Below, one piece after another: positions 59,010 to 64,000 of a stretch of 64,000 bases of DNA; within the stretch, counting starts at the first letter, position 1, and each line of letters opens with the position of its first letter. The DNA is taken from contig DASUTB010000023.1 of assembly GCA_036374835.1 (NCBI GenBank), positions 1-64,000 on the forward strand, written 5' to 3'. A program made the position numbers and the translations under genes. The notes under the pieces were generated by a model, which ran no database searches, was not told the DNA's origin, and was given only the letters and a program-made list of their open reading frames with translations. Source of the stretch: DASUTB01 sp036374835. GTDB lineage: Bacteria; Actinomycetota; Actinomycetes; Jiangellales; Jiangellaceae.

Positions 59010-59666
59010 GTGGAGGATCTCACTGGATGGTCAATCGTAGTTCCGGTCAAGCGCCCGGAGTTGGCCAAGACCCGACTTGCCGACGCGGCGGGCATCCATC
59101 GACCGGACCTGGCACGCGCATTCGCCGCCGACACGGTGGCCGCTGCGCTGGCGTGCCCGGCGGTCGTGGAGGTCGTCGTGGTCACCGACGATCCCGCTGC
59201 GGCCGATGAGCTCGGCGGCCTCGGCGCGCTCGTCGTCGCCGACGCACCCGACGCCGGGCTCAACGCCGCCTTGCGGCACGGTGCCGATACCACCGCGAAG
59301 CGCCGGCCGGGCATGCCTGTCGCCGCACTCTCGGCAGATCTCCCGGCGCTACGCCCGGACGAGTTGTCGACCGTGCTCGGCGCCGCCGCCAAGTACGAGG
59401 TGTCGTTCCTCGCGGACGCCCATGGAATCGGAACCACCGTCTATGCCGTGGCCGGCGGCGCCGCGTTCGACCCGCGGTTCGGCGGGCGTTCCCGGGCAGC
59501 GCATCGTGCCGCCGGAGCGGTGGAACTCGACATCGCGGGAGTCCCATCGGTGCGCCGTGACGTCGACACCGGAGTAGACCTCTATGACGCCATCCGGCTT
59601 GGCGTGGGCACTCGAACCAAGGAAGTCACCGCCCGTCTGGACGAATCCTGGATCACCGCGGGCTGA
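59010..59666 (+). CDS. cofC: 2-phospho-L-lactate / phosphoenolpyruvate guanylyltransferase (CofC/FbiD)
   Basis: This 218-aa nucleotidyltransferase starts F420 synthesis by activating phospholactate or phosphoenolpyruvate with GTP. It shows SIVVPVKRPELAKTRLAD, VVVVTDD, ALRHGAD and LSADLPALRP. A CACGAT box seven bases before the GTG suggests a leaderless mRNA. Its presence shows that this organism makes F420, relevant to the LLM oxidoreductase. Confidence 0.93.
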   Translation: MEDLTGWSIVVPVKRPELAKTRLADAAGIHRPDLARAFAADTVAAALACPAVVEVVVVTDDPAAADELGGLGALVVADAPDAGLNAALRHGADTTAKRRPGMPVAALSADLPALRPDELSTVLGAAAKYEVSFLADAHGIGTTVYAVAGGAAFDPRFGGRSRAAHRAAGAVELDIAGVPSVRRDVDTGVDLYDAIRLGVGTRTKEVTARLDESWITAG

Positions 59667-59696
59667 CGTCGATTCAATTTGATCGAGGATCGCCTT

Positions 59697-60362
59697 TCAG
59701 GTACCCGACTGCTGCTCGCCCGCGGTGGACTGCGCCGTCGCCGACTGTTCCGCCGCGGTCTTCTTCGCGGCCGGAGCCTTCTTCGCCGGCGCCTTCTTCG
59801 CAGTGGACTTCTTGGCAGTGGACTTCTTGGCAGTGGACTTCTTCGCCGGCGCCTTCTTCGCAGTGGACTTCTTCGCCGGCGCCTTCTTCGCAGTGGACTT
59901 CTTCGCCGGCGCCTTTTTCGCCGCCTGTCCGCGCCGTGCGGTCGACGAGGTCGCCCTTCTCCGTTCGCCGAACGAAGCCAGCTCGCCCGCGAGTTCACGG
60001 GCCTTGTCGGCCACACTGCGCAACGTGCCCGCGGCCGTCCGGCTCGCCTGCTCGGCCGCCTCGACCGCCGACGCGGGCACGACGGCGAGCGGCCCGGTCA
60101 CCCGGTCGCGCCACTGGCGGGTCCCGCTGACAACCTCGCGCAACTCCTTGCCGGGTTTGAACTCGGGGACGTACTCCCCCGCCCTGGCGCCCGCGTCGCG
60201 CGCCCGGCGCTCGAACTCGCCGAAGCCGCTGATCACGACCTTCTCACCAGCCGAGATCGACTTCGTGATGACGTCGACCACCGAGTCAAGTGCATGCGCG
60301 GCCACGTCCCGATTCCCTTCGAACCGCTGCGAAAGCTCGTCGACAAGTTCCTTGCGATTCAT
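59697..60362 (-). CDS. hup: HU-family DNA-binding protein with Lys/Ala tail (HupB type)
   Basis: This 221-aa protein has a standard HU domain (residues 1-90: MNRKELVDELSQRF, ISGFGEFERRARDAG, EFKPGKELR), a helical middle, and a tail of KKAPAKKST repeats from about residue 146. This architecture is that of actinobacterial HupB, with a histone-H1-like tail. The tail DNA is made of near-identical 15- to 24-bp units, so its length may vary between strains. It is convergent with cofC (30-bp gap). Confidence 0.95.
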   Translation of the reverse strand: MNRKELVDELSQRFEGNRDVAAHALDSVVDVITKSISAGEKVVISGFGEFERRARDAGARAGEYVPEFKPGKELREVVSGTRQWRDRVTGPLAVVPASAVEAAEQASRTAAGTLRSVADKARELAGELASFGERRRATSSTARRGQAAKKAPAKKSTAKKAPAKKSTAKKAPAKKSTAKKSTAKKSTAKKAPAKKAPAAKKTAAEQSATAQSTAGEQQSGT

Positions 60363-60521
60363 GACATCCCCCGTCCGGTGCGGGTCGGTTCAATTGAACG
60401 CTACCAATCGTAGAACCACCAGGAGGTCTGGTTAAGGTAGATGCGTGGCACCTTCACCATCTGTCCGGCCCGGTGCGGCGGTGACGGGCGACTCATATCC
60501 GGCGACATCGGCGGTACATCC

Positions 60522-61892
60522 ATGAGCGTTGTGCTGGCGATCGCGCTCGGCGTCCTCGTGGTCGGCATCGTGACCGCAGGTACCGGCTATTTCGTCGCCC
60601 AGGAATTCTCCTACGTCGCCGCCGACCGCAACGAACTCCGCGCCGGTGCCGCGGCCGGCGACGCCGGGTCCGAGCGTGCGCTCGACATCACGTCGCGCAC
60701 GTCGTTCATGCTCTCCGGCGCGCAACTCGGAATCACCGTGACGGGCCTCGTCGCCGGCTACGTCGCCGAACCCCTGATCGCCGACGGCATTGCCCACCTG
60801 CTCGGCGGGATCGAGGTATCCGAAGGGCTGGCGTTCGGAATCTCGCTGGCTGTCGCACTGGCGTTCGTGACGCTCGTCCAGATGGTCTTCGGTGAGCTCG
60901 CACCGAAGAACCTGGCGATCGCGCGTCCGGAACCGGTCGCGAGGTGGCTCGCCCGGTCGACGCAGGTCTATCTGAAGATCTTCGGCCCGGTCATCCGGAT
61001 CTTCGACCAGTCGGCCACGCTTTTGCTGCGGGTAGTGGGGATCAAGCCGGTGCAGGACGTTCACCGCGCCGCGACCGTGAGCGATCTGGAGTGGATCGTC
61101 GCGGCGTCGCGTACCTCGGGCGAGCTGTCCGAGGAGCTGTCGATGCTGCTGGACCGCAGCCTGGAATTCACCGAAGCCACGGCCGAGCACGCGATGGTGC
61201 CGCGACCGAGGGTCAAGGCGGTCGAGTCCGGCGAGACCGCTCGCGCGGCCCGCAAACTCATGGCGGCGGGCTATTCACGGCTGCCGGTGTATCGCAACGT
61301 GGTCGACGACATCGTCGGCATGGTCGACGTGCGCGACCTACTGACACTCGACGCCGACGAATTGGATCGCGCCCGCGTCGGCAAGCTTGCCAAACCCATC
61401 GTGCTGATTCCGGCGCCGCTGCGCCTGCCGGACGCGCTGGCCCGGCTACGCGAAGCCGACGCCGAGTTCGCATGTGTCGTCGACGAGTACGGCGGCCTGG
61501 CAGGCGTACTGACCGTCGAGGACATCGCCGAGGAGCTGGTCGGCGAAATCGCCGACGAGCACGACCCCGACCTCGGCATCGAACCACACCATGTCAGCGA
61601 AGGAGTCTGGACGGTCCCCGGTTCGCTCGGCGTCGACGAGGTGGAACGCCTGATCGGCCACGACCTGCCGTCCGGGAACTACGAGTCGATCGGCGGACTG
61701 GTCATAGATTCGCTCGGCAGATTCCCGGACCCGGGCAACGAGGTCGTCCTCGACGTGGGCCATTCCTACGACGACGAGGCGATCCGGGTGTCGATCCGGG
61801 TCGAGTCGGTCGACCGGCGGGTGCCGCACAGCGTCCGCATCGCGTTGACGACCGATGAATCGCCCGCACCGAGCCAGGGGGCCAACCTATGA
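60522..61892 (+). CDS. CNNM/CorC-type hemolysin-family transporter protein 1
   Basis: This 456-aa membrane protein has a DUF21/CNNM domain with about four helices (residues 1-190), two CBS domains (about 215-340: TAEHAMVPRPRVKAVE, DEYGGLAGVLTVEDI) and a C-terminal CorC/HlyC domain (EPHHVSEGVWTVPGSLGVDE). The family exports Mg2+ or similar ions. The ATG at 60522 starts at the membrane domain. It overlaps the next gene by ATGA, and the two may form a heterodimer. Confidence 0.9.
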   Translation: MSVVLAIALGVLVVGIVTAGTGYFVAQEFSYVAADRNELRAGAAAGDAGSERALDITSRTSFMLSGAQLGITVTGLVAGYVAEPLIADGIAHLLGGIEVSEGLAFGISLAVALAFVTLVQMVFGELAPKNLAIARPEPVARWLARSTQVYLKIFGPVIRIFDQSATLLLRVVGIKPVQDVHRAATVSDLEWIVAASRTSGELSEELSMLLDRSLEFTEATAEHAMVPRPRVKAVESGETARAARKLMAAGYSRLPVYRNVVDDIVGMVDVRDLLTLDADELDRARVGKLAKPIVLIPAPLRLPDALARLREADAEFACVVDEYGGLAGVLTVEDIAEELVGEIADEHDPDLGIEPHHVSEGVWTVPGSLGVDEVERLIGHDLPSGNYESIGGLVIDSLGRFPDPGNEVVLDVGHSYDDEAIRVSIRVESVDRRVPHSVRIALTTDESPAPSQGANL

Positions 61893-62917
61893 ACGATCTC
61901 GGTGCTCTGCCGGCCCTTCTGCTGTCCGTGGCGATCATCGCGCTGAGCGCGTTCTTCGTCGCCGTCGAGTTCGCCCTCGTAGCGGCGCGACGCCACCGCC
62001 TCGAAGAAGCCGCCGAAACCAGGCTGTCCGCCCGAGCCGCGCTGCGCAGCTCACGAGACCTGTCGCTGCTGCTCGCCGGAGCTCAACTGGGAATCACGTT
62101 GTGCCTCGTCGCGCTCGGCGCTCTGGCCAAGCCTGCGGTCAAAGATCTGCTCACACCGGTGATCGAGCTCACCGGCGCGCCGTCCGTCATAGCCAATGCC
62201 GGCGGGTTCATCCTTGCGCTGGTCATCGTGACGTTCATCCATCTGGTCGTCGGGGAGATGGCGCCCAAGTCGTGGGCGATCGCACATCCCGAACGGTCGG
62301 CGATCATGCTTGCGCTGCCGATGCGGGCATTCATGTGGGTGACGCACCCGATTCTGCTGTCGCTCAACGGCATGGCGAACTGGTGCGTGCGCAAGGTCGG
62401 CGTCGAGCCGGTCGACGAGGTCGGCATGGGCCAGAGCCCCGACGCGCTGCGTGAGCTCGTCAACCATTCCGCCGAGGTCGGCACACTCGACGAAGCCCGC
62501 CGTCACCACCTCGCGACCGCACTGTCGGTCAACACCCGGCCGATCGGCGAGCTCGTCACGCCGGCGGCCCACGTCTCCACCGTGGACATCAACACGAGCG
62601 CCGAACAGATCAAACAGGCGGCGCAGGAGACCGGACACCTGCGCCTGGTGGTACGCCGTGGCGGTGACATCGTCGGCGTGGTCCACGTCCGGGACACGCT
62701 CGATGCGGAACCGGGCGCCTCCGCGGCCACCCTGATGAACGCGCCGCTGCCTCGCCTCGCCGCGTCGACGCCGATCTACCAGGCGATCAACACGATGCGT
62801 GAGACCCGCGCCCATGTGGCACTCGCGACCGCGCAGGGCGGGCGCATCCTCGGCATCGTGACGTTGCAGGACCTCGTCGACCAGCTGCTGGCGGGTCAGG
62901 AAGCGGCAACGGCCTGA
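61889..62917 (+). CDS. CNNM-type hemolysin-family transporter protein 2
   Basis: This 342-aa protein is a shorter relative of the preceding one, with the DUF21 domain (ALSAFFVAVEFALVAARRHR, GAQLGITLCLVALG, LVVGEMAPKSWAIAHPER) and a CBS pair, but no CorC/HlyC domain. Lack of that domain fits a partner role. Its last 22 bases overlap the convergent leuD gene. Confidence 0.9.
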   Translation: MNDLGALPALLLSVAIIALSAFFVAVEFALVAARRHRLEEAAETRLSARAALRSSRDLSLLLAGAQLGITLCLVALGALAKPAVKDLLTPVIELTGAPSVIANAGGFILALVIVTFIHLVVGEMAPKSWAIAHPERSAIMLALPMRAFMWVTHPILLSLNGMANWCVRKVGVEPVDEVGMGQSPDALRELVNHSAEVGTLDEARRHHLATALSVNTRPIGELVTPAAHVSTVDINTSAEQIKQAAQETGHLRLVVRRGGDIVGVVHVRDTLDAEPGASAATLMNAPLPRLAASTPIYQAINTMRETRAHVALATAQGGRILGIVTLQDLVDQLLAGQEAATA

Positions 62918-63498
62918 GTCGTCGGCTTGTGGGACGGACGTCCCGCTTCGAACGCCGCGATCGCATCGGCGTGCCGCAGCGTCAAACTGATGTCGTCCAG
63001 CCCCTCCATGAGCCGCCAGCGGGTGTAGTCGTCCACGTCGAGTGGGGCGACGATGTCTTCGCAGCGGACCTGCCGGCCGACTAGATCAACCGTGACCTCG
63101 GTCCCGGGAGCGTTCTCCAGCACCTTCCAGATCAGCTCGATGTCCTCCTGGGAGAGAACGCCGGTCAGCAGGCCCTGCTTGCCCGAGTTGCCACGGAAGA
63201 TGTCGCCGAACCGGGAGGACAGCACGGCGCGGAAGCCGTAGTCCTTGAGTGCCCAGACCGCGTGCTCGCGGGACGAGCCGGTACCGAAGTCCGGACCGGC
63301 CACGAGCACCGTACCGGCCCGGAATCCCGACTGGTTCAGTACGAACGTCTCGTCCGTACGCCATGCGGCGAACAGACCGTCCTCGAATCCGGTGCGGCTC
63401 ACTCGCTTCAGGTACACCGCCGGAATGATCTGGTCGGTATCGACATTGCTGCGCCGCAGCGGCACCCCGACGCCGGTGTGCACGGTGAACTTCTCCAT
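62896..63498 (-). CDS. leuD: 3-isopropylmalate dehydratase small subunit
   Basis: This 200-aa subunit forms isopropylmalate isomerase with LeuC in leucine synthesis. Diagnostic are RRSNVDTDQIIPAVYLKRV, GPDFGTGSSREHAVWAL and RAVLSSRFGDIFRGNSGKQG. It starts 11 bases after the leuC stop. Its end overlaps the CNNM gene. Confidence 0.97.
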   Translation of the reverse strand: MEKFTVHTGVGVPLRRSNVDTDQIIPAVYLKRVSRTGFEDGLFAAWRTDETFVLNQSGFRAGTVLVAGPDFGTGSSREHAVWALKDYGFRAVLSSRFGDIFRGNSGKQGLLTGVLSQEDIELIWKVLENAPGTEVTVDLVGRQVRCEDIVAPLDVDDYTRWRLMEGLDDISLTLRHADAIAAFEAGRPSHKPTTQAVAAS

Positions 63499-63509
63499 CG
63501 TGAGGCTCC

Positions 63510-64000
63510 TTACAGATCGTCCGGAGAGCTGAGCCGCCCGGTCACCGCCGTCGCAGCCGCCACCAACGGTGAGACCAGATGGGTTCGCCCGCCGCGACCC
63601 TGCCGGCCTTCGAAGTTCCGATTGGACGTGGACGCACTGCGCTCACCGGGCGCAAGCTGATCGGGGTTCATGCCCAGGCACATCGAGCAACCGGCCGCGC
63701 GCCACTCCGCTCCGGCCTCGATGAACACCCGGTCCAGACCCTCGTACTCGGCCTGCTGCCGCACCCGCATTGATCCCGGTACGACGAGCATGCGCACGCC
63801 ATCGGCGACCTTGCGGCCGGCGAGCACCTCGGCCGCGGCACGTAGGTCCTCGAGCCGCCCGTTCGTACACGAGCCGAGGAAGACCGTGTCGACCGCGACT
63901 GAGCGCAGCGGCGTGCCGGGCGTCAGGTCCATGTACGCGAGGGCGCGCTCGGCCGACGTGCGCTCCGCCTCGGTCGGCATCGAGGCCGGGTCCGGGACGG
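63510..64000 (-). CDS. leuC: 3-isopropylmalate dehydratase large subunit (partial, 5' end outside the window)
   Basis: About 163 C-terminal residues are visible; the gene runs off the right edge. FLGSCTNGRLEDLRAAAEVL and GCSMCLGMNPDQL carry the three Fe-S cluster cysteines, and SNRNFEGRQGRGGRTHLVSP is the usual aconitase-family end. It pairs with leuD. Confidence 0.96.
   Translation of the reverse strand, partial: VPDPASMPTEAERTSAERALAYMDLTPGTPLRSVAVDTVFLGSCTNGRLEDLRAAAEVLAGRKVADGVRMLVVPGSMRVRQQAEYEGLDRVFIEAGAEWRAAGCSMCLGMNPDQLAPGERSASTSNRNFEGRQGRGGRTHLVSPLVAAATAVTGRLSSPDDL

Noticed and set aside
63510..64000. leuC as a broken gene
   Set aside because: The frame stays open to the window edge with intact Fe-S motifs; it is simply cut by the window.
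1..64000. tRNA or rRNA genes
   Set aside because: No tRNA cloverleaf or rRNA sequence was recognised when reading both strands; a tRNAscan run would be decisive.

Overview
This window is a high-GC bacterial chromosome segment from an actinomycete. The evidence is gene content and order: a conserved core run of dprA-comM-yraN-rnhB-DUF2469-lepB-rplS-trmD-rimM-KH-rpsP, ffh, glnD-glnB-amt-ftsY-smc-mutM-rnc-rpmF-DUF177-sepIVA-like-coaD-rsmD-recG, rpmB/thiL, ddl-gpsA-plsC-cofC and hup-leuD-leuC, which resembles the order I recall from mycobacteria. F420 biosynthesis (cofC), an S16 and an HU protein with long Lys/Ala tails, and many GTG/TTG starts fit this. The small coiled-coil protein next to mutM and the general style suggest Jiangellales/Propionibacteriales, but that placement is only an inference. 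No tRNA, rRNA, CRISPR array or transposase gene was seen.

Layout. 1-0.8 kb: the end of an M23 peptidase gene, then a RelE/ParE-type toxin-antitoxin pair placed before xerC. 0.9-14 kb: core recombination, translation and secretion genes, almost all on the minus strand. 14.1-33.5 kb: an accessory block between ffh and glnD. It holds (i) a probable anthranilate (2-aminobenzoate) catabolic operon through CoA thioesters, divergent from a PaaX-type regulator and a kynureninase-like enzyme; (ii) a pair of WYL regulators; (iii) a secreted 5'-nucleotidase; (iv) a surface/polysaccharide group: DUF4434 lipoprotein, lipoprotein-like class F sortase, a 53-aa membrane protein, a BcsA/NodC-type glycosyltransferase and UDP-GlcNAc 2-epimerase; (v) a DUF574 methyltransferase. 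33.5-64 kb: core genes for nitrogen control, SRP receptor, chromosome condensation, DNA repair, ribosome maturation, cell wall and phospholipid precursors, F420 and leucine synthesis.

The strongest unexplained structure is not a gene. At nine places, almost always at gene 3' ends, there is a palindromic element whose ends read TGATCACGT or CAGAATGAYCACGT. Two copies (17041-17204 and 37799-37978) are 164-180 bp with perfect 17-19 bp terminal inverted repeats and shared internal stem-loops, like a MITE. Others are simple long hairpins; two share a GTGCACTTACTGAC core. Several of these repeats supply the stop codon of the adjacent gene. One truncates the reductase domain of the hybrid flavoenzyme, and one sits on the start of rimM. 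A second oddity is a 67/68-bp tandem duplication of the 5' end of the sepIVA-like gene that creates two 18-codon upstream reading frames copying its N-terminus.
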